Shown: positions 1 to 10,783, counted from the stretch's first letter. The stretch: 64,000 nucleotides of DNA from Tuctoria greenei (GCA_036927565.1 JAYESD010000001.1:34075146-34139145), one strand, 5' to 3'. The notes: generated by a model from the letters alone, not told the origin. Translations and numbers: made by a program.

Positions 1-193
1 ATGAAACTAAACAGCTAGCTACACTAGCCTAGGTGGACATGGCAATTCTAAGGCATCCAAAATCCTCTATTAAGCACACAATCAACCAATATATATAGCA
101 AACAGCAAGCCAACAAAATCAAATCGATTGCTAAGTGCTCCTATGTGCTCTAAAGTGTCCATTCTATCTATGTTGCGTCCTACGGTCAACCTG
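1..193 (-). other. Leader of a Tekay-like LTR element running off the left edge
   Basis: On the minus strand this stretch lies just downstream of an LTR (211-3001) and its primer-binding site, so it is the untranslated leader of a retrotransposon whose body lies outside the window. No ORF or recognisable coding similarity is seen here. Confidence 0.6.
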
Positions 194-207
194 TGGCTCT
201 GATACCA
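194..207 (-). other. Primer-binding site (initiator-tRNA-Met type)
   Basis: Read on the minus strand this is TGGTATCAGAGCCA, the usual plant retrotransposon site complementary to the 3' end of initiator tRNA-Met. Three bases (208-210) separate it from the LTR end. It fixes the orientation of the LTR at 211-3001 and marks that LTR as a 5' LTR. Confidence 0.85.
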
Positions 208-944
208 AATTGTGATGCCCAGTTCCGAAAAATGAACCAAGCTAACGCATATGTGTGCCCAGGATGTTCATCACACATACACGAGTGCATTCACAAAAGA
301 GTATACAGAAAATTACCACAGAACAAGATTAATTAACCAAATTTTATTAAACAACCATATTATCCTCAAATACAAGCTCTAATGAATATTAATGACAAGT
401 TCAACTAATGCAGCGGAAATACTCTAATTAAGCAAACTAAACAGCTAGGCAGCATAAGCAATAGGGTATAGCGCAGATCCAATCAACACCATAGGCAAAG
501 CTGACGGTAGACACGGCCTAGAACTCTGCATTATTGTCATTAAACTCCCAATCCTGACCTGCAACTGTTGGGGGGGGGATTGCAAGAGTGAGTACATGTC
601 GTACTCAACAAGTGTGGAAAGTATGACATGTGGTCGATTCAAATGACGACAATAATAATGGTTAAGTGCTGAAAAGTACATAGGAACATTTGAAAAGCAA
701 TATATTATGTGTATGTGAAGTAAGCCCATCATAATCATAAGTAATGTCATAATACCAGTCTGAATTCACTGCCATCATCAATAATTCCAGATTTTGCCAC
801 TTGCCAATAACCATATCCAATACCAAAAATTAATCCATAACCAGCCATAACAATTACCAAACCATAACCATCCCAAACACCATCCCAATACCAAGTTCCC
901 TCTAATCATGGAAGTTATCCAAGTGCTCATAACCGGGAGCACGG

Positions 945-956
945 CTATCATGATAG
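945..956. other. Conserved 12-bp palindrome in Tekay-like LTR
   Basis: CTATCATGATAG is a perfect palindrome. The same position in the sister LTR (60530-60541) is identical. In the LTR of F (47638-47649) it reads CTGTCATGACAG, with paired changes that keep the symmetry. In all three copies the bases AGCCGTG follow on the LTR sense strand. Function unknown. Confidence 0.5.
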
Positions 957-2377
957 TTTTATTAGACTCTGCAGAGTTTGTACCACTTTGCCCATGTGTT
1001 TGTGATTTCATCACCCGTCGGCGACTAAAGAACCTCCCTTATGCCAATTTCACTTCCTTTGGTGTATGGCCAAGAGATCACAAAATAGCTTTTACAAAGG
1101 GATTACTAGCCTATTTAGACCCCACTGAGGTTTCATCGGTGGCGATGTCTCCCACAGAGCACATCTTCGACCAAGGGCCCCCTCTTGAGCCATTCGGATC
1201 CCAGGGTAGTCCCACCAATCATCAACAAACCCAATCTGACTTCCCCTTCCCTGAGCATCCTTAATGGTCCAAATAGCACTGGCAAAGCCCTAATTAATCA
1301 GCTACGCTGCACCCATACTTGGCCTCGTGGTGGCACTGTAGTCCAAGCTTATTCTCGCATGAACCGGTCCTTAGATCTAAAGCAAGCAAACCACCATACG
1401 TCCAATCCATCCACATACCAGGCTTACTTAGATCACCCATTACCATATCATATTTAACCAGTTCATGTTAACCATAATCTCATCCATGCATAATTAAATT
1501 GAGTGGTATAGTTGTTTCCCATCCTAGTGGATTAAGCGAAGCAAAAGGTAAAAAGACCTTCCCGACTCTCTACCATATATTCCAGGTGACAAGGGTTGTC
1601 AAACAAAGCTAGTAAACTTCCTATCATAGGATTCCCATCAAATTGACACAAGCATGCAATTTTGCAAACAAAACATATATTTTAAAACAAGATCAATATG
1701 CTTCAAGGACACTTGCCTTGCTCTTGCGGTTCATTAGGGTCAAAGCCTTCAAACTCTTGGTGCTGGAGATCCTCCGCAGCACTCTCTAGCACAAATCTGT
1801 CTAATCTGCACTATAAACATACAAGACAAGAAACACAATAAAAGAGTGCACAAATATTACTCAATATGACATAACATGCATGATTAATGTAAATGCAAGG
1901 TAGAACTTGTTAATTGATTGCTTTTAATGATCACTAACTAGTTCTAATAGATTTTAACAAGTTTATACAGGTTTGGATGTGATTAGATCAAACTTTAGAA
2001 TCAATTCAACACAATTTAGCCAGGAAGATCGGACTAGTCCGCTAGGGACCAGACAAGTCCGCACTTTACGAGATCAGTCGATTAGGGTTTTCTAGATCGA
2101 CGTGAATTTGGATATACCAGGTGTTTAGGACTCCAATATATCAACAAACTTGGAGGTAACACTTGGATCTCGGTGATCTAGGGTTGGTGATGAACTTGGA
2201 GATGAATTGGTGATGAAGAATGAAACTTGGTGGAGATCTTGATCCTCTTTCGTTTCCTCCTCTTCTTCTTGCTTGCTTGGGATCTTCTCCTCCCTCCTTG
2301 ATGGTGGCTCTCCACAAACTAGGGTTTGGGTGGGGTGGAAAAGTGGCAAATAGATGTCAAGACAAGGGGTGGGGTTG

Positions 2378-2385
2378 TTTATATA
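2378..2385 (-). promoter_or_regulatory. TATA box of the Tekay-like LTR
   Basis: The minus strand reads TATATAAA, in the same context as 58364-58371 in the sister LTR. It would place the transcription start roughly 25-35 bp downstream, before the leader that contains the 2125-2349 reading frame. Confidence 0.55.
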
Positions 2386-2553
2386 GAGGTGGAGGCTAGG
2401 GTTAGATGGATTTCGAGTTTGGGATGAGTAGAGGCCGGTTTAGAGTCCCACATGGGATCTAAAAGAGTTAGGCACGACGTCCCTAGGCCCACTTAACATG
2501 AAACCCAAGAAACAAGTCATAAAACAAAAGATAACCTCGGAGTCACGAAATAT

Positions 2554-2872
2554 CGGACAAGTCCGAAAAGAACTGGACTAGTCCGAAGTTGTCCAGAGAG
2601 AAAATCGGACAAGTCTGGCCTAAAATTGGACAAGTCCAACTTTAGTCAGAGAGGAAAACGGACAAGTCTGCTGGAACACCGGACTAGTCCGGAAAAGTCC
2701 AGGGACTTAGCAAATTTCCAAGGATTCTTGGAATATCGGACTAGTCCGCACAAAATCAAACAAGTCCAAAAGTTTCCAGAGGCAAAATCGAACTAGTTCG
2801 CAGCAAAAACGGACAAGTCCATTTTTAGTTAGAGAGAAACGGACTAGTCCTCAGTAAAATCGGACTAGTCCG
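2554..2872. repeat. Array of CGGACTAGTCCG-type palindromes
   Basis: About ten copies of a 12-bp palindrome (CGGACTAGTCCG or CGGACAAGTCCG and point variants) are spaced some 15-35 bp apart. They lie upstream of the TATA box in the LTR sense. The same motif recurs in the Sirevirus-like LTR (9647-10127) and in the sister LTR (57823-58196). Confidence 0.85.
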
Positions 2873-3273
2873 CACTTTCCTGCATTTTAAGTGCGGTTTT
2901 GCTCCAAATCAATTTTAAACTCGTTCCTGTTTATCTGGGTTAAGATTAAACATGTATATGAGTGCATGCAAGGCATGATGCATGAAAATAAGGGTGTTAC
3001 AGCGGACTAGTCCGGGTAACCACGGACTAGTCCGTGGTCACCAGGCAAGAATTTCATAGCCCATTCATATATATTTGAAAGTATATATTTAGAAAATAGG
3101 GAGGCAAATCAAATAATCTTGATGAATATGATCAGTAAGCATACAACAATCAAGCAATGATCATAATTCACCAAGATCTAATAATTAACATAGTTTTTGG
3201 AAGTAAATTGAGAGAGATGATTTTCATAATCCAATCAACATATTTTGCAGAATTCATACAGGTATGCAACATT

Positions 3274-5159
3274 TCAAGCCACACTCCGAGCATCAAGGAT
3301 ATTTAGTTCATTTCGGAGTTCACAAAAGCGCTTTTCATCAAGTGGCTTGGTGAATATGTTGCTCAATTGCTTTTGGGTGTGGACATGGGAAATGGGTATA
3401 TCTCCTTTCATGGAGTGGTCTCTCAAGAAGTGATGCCTTATGTCTATGTGTTTGGTTCTAGAGTGCTCAACAGGATTATGGGCAATTTTAATGGCACTCT
3501 CATTGTCACAAAGGAGTGGAATACGGTTCATATCGTAACCGTAATCCCTTAGACTTTGTCGCATCCAAACGAGTTGTGTACAACAACTCCCAGCTGCAAC
3601 ATACTCCACTTCGGCTGTGGATAAGGCAATGGAATTTTTTTCTTGGAGGACCAAGAAACTAGGGATCTACCAAGGAATTGGCATGTGCCGGAGGTACTCT
3701 TTCTATCTACCTTGCATCCGGCATAATCTGCATATGAGTAGCCAATGAGGTTGAATTTGGAGCCTTTCGGATACCAAAGACCAAAGTTGGATGTATGAAC
3801 TAAATATCTCAAGATCCTTTTTACAGCTGTCAAGTGACACTCCTTAGGATTGGCTTGAAATCTTGCACACAAACATACACTCAACATAATATCTGGCCTA
3901 GATGCACATAAATAGAGTAGCGATCCAATCATAGAGCGATATACCTTTTGGTCGACGCTAGGTCCGTCTTCATTGAGATCCAAGTGGCCATTCGTTGCCA
4001 TGGGAGTCTTTATGGGCTTCGCCTTGTCCATTCCAAACTTCTTGAGCATGTCTTGTGCGTACTTGGTTTGACTTATGAACGTCCCTTCTTTTTGTTGTCG
4101 CACTTGGAATCCCAAGAAGTACTTTAGTTCTCCCATCATTGACATTTCAAACCTATCTGTCATGATTTTACTAAATTCCTCACAAAAAGATTGATTAGTT
4201 GATCCAAAGATTATATCATCAACATAAATTTGACAAATAAAAAGATCATTGTCAAAGTTCTTTGTAAATAATGTATAATCTACTTTGCCAATCTTAAAAC
4301 CATTTTCAATTAAAAAATATCTAAGACACTCATACCAAGCTCTAGGAGCTTGTTTGAGGCCGTAGAGAGCCTTACGCAATTTAAACACGTGGTCGGGGAA
4401 CTCTTCGTCTTCAAACCCGGGGGGTTGCTCCACATACACCTCCTCCTTGATTGGTCCGTTGAGGAAGTCACTTTTCACATCCATTTGATAGAGCTTGAAA
4501 TCATGGTGAGTACCATATGCAAGCAATATTCTAATAGATTCAAGTCTAGCTACAGGAGCAAAGGTTTCATCGAAATCCAAACATTCGACTTGTGAATACC
4601 CTTTGGCCACAAGTCGTGCCTTGTTCCTTGTCACCACCCCGTGTTCATCTTGTTTGTTGCGGATGACCCACTTGGTGCCGACGATGTTCACGTCGGGTCT
4701 TGCCACAAGTTCCCACACCTCATTCTGCTTGAAGTTGTTCAATTCTTCTTGCATTGCCACCACCCAGTCCGAGTCCTTCAATGCATCCTCAACCCTACGC
4801 GGTTCCAAAAAGGATACAAATGAATAGTGCTCACAAAAGTTAGCTATACGAGATCTAGTGGTTACTACCTTTTGGATGTCACCGATGATATTGTCGATTG
4901 GGTGATCGAGAGTGGACCAAATGGATATATAATCCAAGCCTCTTTGGACGCATTGGTGTACTCTTGAGTGTGGCACTTGAGGCGTTACATCTTCATGATC
5001 ATCTTCTTCTCCCCCTAAATGGTTGTCCTCGTTGATTCGTTGATCATCTTCATATTCTTGTGGTTGATCTTGTGTGGAAGCTCCCCCTTGATCGTTGACC
5101 TCCTCTTGTGGTTCATCTTCCTCATGCACGTGTAGAGGTGACTTGTGGTCGAACTTCAC
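3274..5159 (-). pseudogene. Copia reverse transcriptase and RNase H (broken)
   Basis: The main frame (3549-5159) holds the copia RT with KARLVAKGYSQ, ALYGLKQAPRAWY and the catalytic YVDD box (IYVDDIIFG), then the connection region. A frameshift near 3600-3650 moves the RNase H C-terminus (ALSTAEVEYVAAGSCCTQ...KHIDIRHHF) into another frame, ending at 3274. The usual DVKSAFLNG reads DVKSDFLNG. The upstream boundary with integrase is another frameshift near 5160. The region 3002-3273 after the stop is 3' untranslated DNA with two more ggactagtccg palindromes (3003-3036). Confidence 0.85.
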
Positions 5160-6796
5160 CTAAGGCCATTCTTTTCAATGCTTGACAAAAAGCTTCTTCT
5201 TTATCTAGCACACATGGATCAACTTGCTCCTTTTGGGAGCCATTAGTTTCATTGAACACTACGTCACGTGCTACTTCATCAAGTCTGGAGGTCTTGTTGA
5301 AAACACGATAGGCGTAAGTGTTCGAATCATAACCAAGCAAGAAACCTTCATCGGACTTCGAAGCGAACTTTGAAGTCCTAGGCTTCTTGTTCATGATATA
5401 ACATGGAGAACCGAAAACTCGAAAATATAAAATATTAAGCTTGTTACTAGTAAGTAGTTCATAGGATGTCTTCTTGAGTAGTCGATGAAGATAAAGTCGA
5501 TTTACGACGTGACAAATAGTGTTAATCGCTTCCGCCCAAAATCGATCCGAGGTCTTGTACTCATCGAGCATTGTTCTTGCCATCCCTATGAGAGTTCAAT
5601 TCTTTCTTTCGGCAACTCCATTTTGTTGAGGGGAGTACGGAGCTGAAAACTCGTGCTTTATGCCTTCTTCATCAAGGTACTCCTCCACTTGTGTGTTCTT
5701 GAACTCTGTGCCGTTGTTGCTTCGAATGTTCTTGATTGTCAATGAGAATTCGTTTTGAGCTTGCTTGAAGAACTTTTTGAGTATTCCTTGTGTTTCTGAC
5801 TTATCATGCAAAAAGAAAACCCAAGTGAAGCGAGAAAAATCATCAACAACTACTAAACCATATTTGTGACCACCGATGCTTATGTAGGCAATTGGACCAA
5901 ATAAGTCCATGTGAAGTAGCTCGAGCGGTCTTGTTGTAGTCATGTCGTTCTTGGTGGGGTGAGGTGCTCCAACTTGCTTCCCGGCTTGGCACACGCTACA
6001 AGGCCTGTCTTTCTCAAACACAACATCCTTTAAACGTCGGATGTGATTGCCCTTGAGGAGTTTTTGAAGGTTCCTCATACCAACATGCGCTAGCCGTCTA
6101 TGCCACAGCCAACCCATGTTGGTCTTTGCAATCAAGCATGTGTCAAGTTCGGATTTATCCTTGTTGAAGTCAACAAGATGATATGGCAATTTTACCGGTA
6201 TCGAGCACCTTTCCTTGGCTATTATCTCCAAAATAGATGCCCTCGTTTGGATCCTCATTTTCTTCATATTCCACGAACATTCTTCTTTCTCCAGTCATAT
6301 GGTTGGTGCAGCCACTGTCTAGCACCCATTTAGATCTACCAGAGGAATAAGCCTGCAAAAAAAATTATGCTTTGGTTTTAGGTACCCAAGCTTGCTTGGG
6401 TCCTTGAAGGTTAGTTACAAGAGATTTGGGCACCCACACATGAGACTTGGTGTTGCCATGGCGTGGCCCAACATAATGAGCATAAACCTTTCCATAATTA
6501 TTTCTCATTAAGACATACGAGGCATCAAACGTATTGAAAAGTAACTTTTGTTGTTTATACACAGGACTAGTCTGGGAGGCCGGACTTGTCCAGATTACCA
6601 GACTTGTCCGGACCCCCACCGCACTAGTCCGGCGGTCATGCGTTTTGTACTTATTAATTTTTGATTTTCCAGCTTGGAAGGCTCCTCCCTTTACAAAGAC
6701 ATTTCTATCCCTGTTATTCTTATGGCTTCTAGCTTGTTGCTTTTCACCATGAGAGTAACCAATGCAATATTTCACATTTGGAGGACTTGTGACCAA
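5122..6796 (-). pseudogene. Copia protease and integrase (broken)
   Basis: Protease is at about 6170-6358 with WVLDSGCTNHMTG, the DSG active site of copia proteases. Integrase at 5596-6267 shows the HHCC finger (WHRRLAHVGM...CSVCQAGKQ) and core, including LLHMDLFGP with the first catalytic Asp. The second catalytic Asp is changed: IRSNNGTEF where RSDNGTEF is expected. A TGA follows ERKN at about 5593. The frame then resumes with MARTMLDEYKTSDRFWAEA and ends near 5122. The 6365-6796 segment is the gag-protease linker in another frame and includes four palindromes. At least three frameshifts separate these parts. Confidence 0.8.
6563..6635. repeat. CGGACTAGTCCG-type palindromes inside the gag-protease linker
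   Basis: Four degenerate copies (ggactagtctgg, ccggacttgtcc, agacttgtccgg, gcactagtccgg) lie inside the coding linker between gag and protease. On the minus strand they translate into a short T/S-rich repeat such as RTSLVIWTSPASQTSP. They match the motif in the same element's LTR. Confidence 0.75.
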
Positions 6797-8775
6797 GTAT
6801 GCACTACGTGCATATTTGATCTTCTCCTTGTCAAATATGCCACTTTGGCAGGATGCTTATCTTTTGTAGAGCTTGGCTTATCTTTCAAACTGGTGTCAAG
6901 TTTATTACATGTACAAGTATAAGCAACCTCAGTTTTAGTGGGTTGAGAATGTGAACTTGAAGAGGATGAAGGTTCACCTTGCTTGAGTGACTCAACTTGC
7001 ACTTCAAGGATCTTGTTAACCTTGATAAGGTCAGCAAGTTGGTCCTTGATTGTAGCATTTGAGTCGGTTAACTCCAAGCAAATTTCCTTGCTTGAAGCTA
7101 ACTCAAGCTCTAGTGATTTGCTTCGTTCCTTTTCAAGTTCTAGAAGCTTGTCAAGTTCGACATATTCCTCCTTTTGGGAGATGATCATGTCCTCTTGACA
7201 ATGTATCAACCTCTCCTTCTCAACAAGTTGATCAAGTAAAAATTTCATTTTTGTGGCAGTTTTCCTATCTAGTCCAACAAGCATATCCTCATTATCACTA
7301 TTGATTTCATCATCACTAGAATAGGAATGCACGAAAGGAGGTTTGGTGTTTACCTTGCGTTTACCTTCCTTTTCCATGAGACAAGTGCCATTTCCCTTCC
7401 ATGCGCCGAGTGTAGGGAAGAGAGTAGACTTCTTGGATGTCTTCTCGATGGCTATGCTAGCCATCTCTTCTTCCTCGGATGATGAGGACTCATCATTTGA
7501 GTCCCACTCTTTCCCTATGTGAGCTTGTTCGGTTTGTTTCTTCTTCTTGAAGAATTTCTTGGGTTGAGGCTTGGCTTCTTTGGTCTTTTTCTTGTTCTCT
7601 TCATATGGGCAATCAACTATAAAGTGGCTATACTCACCACAATTATAGCATGCCCGCCTCAACTTTGGCTTTGTTCTTTCCTTGTACTTTCCTTCGCTTG
7701 ATTTAGCACCTTGTCTCTTCTTCATTATTCTCTTGAATTTCTTCATGAACAATATCATGTCTTCTTCATCTAATTCACTGCTCTCATCATCACTGTCTTC
7801 TTCTAGCTTATCTTCTCGAGCTTCTTTAGATAGGGGCTTGAGGGTGGACTTCAAAGCAACCCCTTTCTTCTTTGCCGAGGTGAGGTCGGCAATTTCCTTG
7901 ACATGCTTTGCTTGTTTTTCCATCATCTCGAAATTGATGATTTTTCCAAGTAATTCATCTGGATTCATTTTCTTGTATCTGGGGCTTTCTCTAATCATTG
8001 AGCATAGGGTAACATTGCGAGGCATGAAAGCTCTAAGGATGAGCTTCACCACCTCGTGGTCATTCCACTTCTTGCTTCCATATGATCGAACCTTGTTGAC
8101 GAGCGTCTTTAACCGGTTGTACATATCTTGAGGTGACTCATCTTCTTCAATTGCAAATCTTCCTAATTCGCCTTCGATCATTTCGATCTTAGCTTCACAC
8201 ACATGTCGGTCACATTCATGTGCAGTTTGCAGTGTGTCCCATATCTCCTTAGCAATCTCGAGTCCATCCACCTTGGTGAACTTGTCCCGACTGAGCGAAG
8301 AGGTAATCACTGTCGCGGCTTGAGCATTTCGGTGAATTGCCTGATCTTGGCTTGGTGTGAGTTCTTCGTTGTCGTTCGGGATATCTATTCCTGTGCACAC
8401 AATATGCCATAGACTTGGATTGAGAGAGATTATATTGATTTTCATATTTTGCCTCCACATTGAGTAATCACTTTCGTCAAAGTGTGGGGCTTTTCCAAGT
8501 GGGATAGACAAATAATTATTATTGTTGGAATTGAGACGATCATAGTTGAAAGGATATCGGGAGTAGTCGGTGTGACTACTCCCCTTCTTCTTTTCTTCGA
8601 TCTTCACTTTCCCTTTGGGAAGGGTCTTCTTTCTTAGGAGCGCCTTTAGTTCTAGCGTCTCCTCATCATCGTCCTCGAAGTCTTGAATGGCTTCGAGGAT
8701 CTTCTCCACCTTTAGGTTCTTGTCATCATCAACCTTTTCTTGGTTGTTGCTCTTGTGGATGTCCTTCATGTCCAA
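6772..8775 (-). CDS. Sirevirus-like copia Gag (667 codons, open)
   Basis: The longest uninterrupted frame of the element starts 42 bp after the primer-binding site. Order: an acidic/basic N-terminus; a Gag core (about residues 95-290) with DESDYSMWRQNMKINI and the IWDTLQTAHE motif; a CCHC knuckle CYNCGEYSHFIVDCP at about residue 375; acidic serine-rich stretches; and a long coiled coil (about residues 520-600). Gag forms the cytoplasmic particle that packages the RNA. The C-terminus (after about residue 640) looks out of frame because of a frameshift near 6800. The large size and C-terminal coiled coil are typical of Sireviruses. Confidence 0.8.
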   Translation of the reverse strand: MDMKDIHKSNNQEKVDDDKNLKVEKILEAIQDFEDDDEETLELKALLRKKTLPKGKVKIEEKKKGSSHTDYSRYPFNYDRLNSNNNNYLSIPLGKAPHFDESDYSMWRQNMKINIISLNPSLWHIVCTGIDIPNDNEELTPSQDQAIHRNAQAATVITSSLSRDKFTKVDGLEIAKEIWDTLQTAHECDRHVCEAKIEMIEGELGRFAIEEDESPQDMYNRLKTLVNKVRSYGSKKWNDHEVVKLILRAFMPRNVTLCSMIRESPRYKKMNPDELLGKIINFEMMEKQAKHVKEIADLTSAKKKGVALKSTLKPLSKEAREDKLEEDSDDESSELDEEDMILFMKKFKRIMKKRQGAKSSEGKYKERTKPKLRRACYNCGEYSHFIVDCPYEENKKKTKEAKPQPKKFFKKKKQTEQAHIGKEWDSNDESSSSEEEEMASIAIEKTSKKSTLFPTLGAWKGNGTCLMEKEGKRKVNTKPPFVHSYSSDDEINSDNEDMLVGLDRKTATKMKFLLDQLVEKERLIHCQEDMIISQKEEYVELDKLLELEKERSKSLELELASSKEICLELTDSNATIKDQLADLIKVNKILEVQVESLKQGEPSSSSSSHSQPTKTEVAYTCTCNKLDTSLKDKPSSTKDKHPAKVAYLTRRRSNMHVVHTWSQVLQM

Positions 8776-8817
8776 CGTGATCTTCTTCGAGTGATTAGTC
8801 TCTATCTTGAAGAACCT

Positions 8818-8829
8818 GCTCTGATACCA
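8818..8829 (-). other. Primer-binding site (initiator-tRNA-Met type)
   Basis: The minus strand reads TGGTATCAGAGC, directly downstream of the 5' LTR end. Confidence 0.85.
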
Positions 8830-9601
8830 ATTGAATGTGGCCTAGAGGGGGGTGAATAGGCCTTTTTGAAATTTGTCGGAACCTGCAACACTTAATCACC
8901 AGATCAAAACTTGAGATATCAGACTAGTCCGGTAAAGTGCAGACTAGTCTGGTGTGTACCGACTAGGTTGATTAAGTTTGATCGATTACTTTGATTCTAC
9001 GATGTATGCAGCAGAAACATACAATTAATTTAAGTGTTGCAAGATGATGTACTAGGATATACAACAATTCAATCTTATACTTAGTCATTCAATGTAAAGT
9101 AAGCAATATTGATTCAAACCCTAGATTGTTGTAATGAATAAGAACAATGAACACAAAGCAAGACACAAGTGATTTATCCCGTGGTTTGGCTCCCATAGAG
9201 GCAACCTACATCCACGTTGAGGAGTCCACAAAAGGACCAGGTCTTCTCCAACCCTACTCTCGTCGGATCGCCACGGAGGCCAATCCTCTTCCACTTATCA
9301 CAAAGGGGTGAATAACCGAATTCAAAGGGGCATTCTCACACGTTGAGGGCTCCCCTAGATTACAACATGAAATACCACCAAGAACACACTCAAAAGATTA
9401 CAATGAAATCACAAGAGTGTGTTAGAGAATCAAACCAAGAGCTCAATAAGTGTTGAACGTGTCTCTCCAATGATCTAGAGTGTATCCTCAAAGCATTGAT
9501 CTTTGTTGCACTTAATTTCGTGGAGAGATGTGTTTTTGAGTCTCTTGGGAGGTGTGACGGCGATAGGGTTCGAGAGAGGTTAAAGTTGGGCCGTGCACCT
9601 C

Positions 9602-9609
9602 TATTTATA
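9602..9609 (-). promoter_or_regulatory. TATA box of the Sirevirus-like LTR
   Basis: The minus strand reads TATAAATA within CCTATAAATAGAGGTGC. The palindrome array lies just upstream of it in the element's sense, a typical promoter arrangement. Confidence 0.6.
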
Positions 9610-9646
9610 GGGGTTTCTAAAAGTGACCGTTAGGGTTCAGAAATAT

Positions 9647-10127
9647 CGGACTAGTCCGTCGTGGTCACCGGACTAGTCCGGTGTGCTATGTCTAGCAAAC
9701 CCTAAGTGTCCCGAAATATCGGACTAGTCCGGCTCGGAGCGGACTTGTTCGATTTCGCTTCTGGAAATCTTCGGACTAGTCTGATGGATATCGGACTTGT
9801 CCGGACAGTGAAACCCTAAGTGGTTATGGGTACAAGTTCGCACTTAGAGGACTTCTCTGATTTAGGTCAGAGAGGTTTTCGGACTAGTCTGTGCTAATAT
9901 CAGACTTGTCCGATTTAGATCAGAATGAATATTGGACTAGTCCGGTGGTGATCGGACTTGTCCGATTTTGTGTGACTTGTGAAGTGTTTTGAGGACTAGT
10001 CCGCACTCGGGAGGACTAGTTTGATTCTAGTCAGAGAGATATCGGACTAGTCCGATGGATATCGGACTTGTCTGATTTTGTGCAGAGAGGATATTGGACT
10101 AGTCCGGTGACATTCGGACTAGTTCGG
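9647..10127. repeat. CGGACTAGTCCG-type palindrome array in Sirevirus-like LTR
   Basis: Roughly 17 copies of cggactagtccg or cggacttgtccg and variants lie upstream of the TATA box in the LTR sense. A further pair is at 8925-8962. Palindromic LTR repeats of this type are known for Sireviruses (recalled, not checked). Confidence 0.85.
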
Positions 10128-10364
10128 TCCTGTATAACTTTGTGCAATGTGTGTGATTAATTGTGATTGAGCTCTTGGGGTGTGTTTCCTTAACACACTC
10201 CATACACAATGATCTACTATTCTTCTTCCTTGAGCTCATTTCCACTTTGCTCCTCATTCTCCCTTCTTTTTGGCACTTTGCTTATTTTGCCATTAAAACA
10301 TGTGCTCATCTCAACAAAGAGGTTAGAATCTCATTTGCTTGTCATAAATCATCCAAAATCCACA

Positions 10365-10783
10365 AGGTATTCCTAGATGCACTTCCATTAATACCAGTAA
10401 CGCCGCCATCAAGGCGTGTTATCATGCTGTTAAGGGGAATTAAGTACATTAACTGTGTATTAAGCATCAGTAACCGCCAGGGCCACATGTTAGGCCAGGC
10501 TGATGATGTAACGGCTAGTCCTTGTACTATAAAAGGACTGGCCAAGCGATATACAAGGGGACTCTTTTTTGGAGCCTCTCTCACTCACTAGCGCTCATAC
10601 GCTCAATACAACAACAACACACACCCGTGGAGTAGTGTATTACGCTCAGGCGGCCCGAACCACATAAATCCTCGTGTCAAATCACCCTCTTTCTCTAAAT
10701 CTCTGCGCACCCTAACCGAACTAAGAAACTTCGCGGTCTACTAACCGTAGTGCCGGGAGAATTGCCGGAACCAGACTCCGACA
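10365..10783 (+). repeat. Tat-A 5' LTR, 3' part only
   Basis: Similar to the second half of the Tat-C LTR: CATTAATACC, GGGCCACATG, TATAAAA at 10528-10534, GTGGAGTAG.GTATTACGCTCAGGC, ending ACTCCGACA. The first half is cut off by the copia insertion at 10364. The end is joined straight to internal gag sequence, so the primer-binding site is missing. Confidence 0.7.

Larger units (their letters stand above)
211..3001 (-). repeat. 5' LTR of a Tekay/Del-like gypsy element, palindrome-rich
   Basis: On the minus strand the LTR runs TGTAACACCC...GGGCATCACA, about 2.79 kb. A TATA box lies at 2378-2385, an array of CGGACTAGTCCG-type palindromes at 2554-2872, and a smaller cluster at 2029-2067. It is an inverted relative of the LTR at 57702-60910. 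It also shares blocks with the 5' LTR of chromovirus F (45222-48253): a 'lack of coding, ggatccg..ggctcaagaggggg' block, a TGATGAAATCAC block, and the CTRTCATGAYAG palindrome. That places it in the Tekay/Del group although its coding region is outside the window. It is inserted in the 3' end of the Sirevirus-like copia at 3002-10364. Reading frames within it (for example 908-1264) are not coding. One 74-codon frame (2125-2349, minus) is partly kept in the other LTR copy. Confidence 0.8.
3002..10364 (-). mobile_element. Sirevirus-like Ty1/copia element, 3' end missing
   Basis: Minus-strand order is 5' LTR (8832-10364), primer-binding site (8818-8829), gag (6772-8775), protease and integrase (5122-6796), then RT and RNase H (3274-5159). 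This integrase-before-RT order is diagnostic of copia. A large gag with CCHC knuckle and coiled coil, and LTRs filled with ggactagtccgg-type palindromes, are Sirevirus traits. The 3' end is interrupted at 3001/3002 by the Tekay-like LTR, so its 3' LTR is outside the window. It is inserted in the 5' LTR of Tat-A. Several frameshifts and stops make pol non-functional. Confidence 0.85.
8832..10364 (-). repeat. 5' LTR of the Sirevirus-like copia
   Basis: On the minus strand it begins TGTGGATTTTGGATGA at 10364 and ends near ...GGCCACATTCA beside the primer-binding site, about 1.53 kb. It contains a TATA box (9602-9609) and many CGGACTAGTCCG palindromes. The inner end could be a few bases off (8836), because the 3' LTR is not in the window for comparison. 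The outer end borders Tat-A LTR sequence. Confidence 0.7.

Noticed and set aside
908..1457. Plus-strand frames of 118 and 90 codons in the left LTR
   Set aside because: Antisense to the LTR, no protein motif, and the related LTR copy does not keep them intact.
2554..2872. Palindrome arrays as a CRISPR array
   Set aside because: Units are short palindromes with irregular, non-unique spacing inside plant LTRs; no cas genes, and the host is a plant.
211..3001. Interpreting the left LTR as a solo LTR
   Set aside because: A primer-binding site and leader follow it toward the left edge, so it is better read as the 5' LTR of an element cut by the window.
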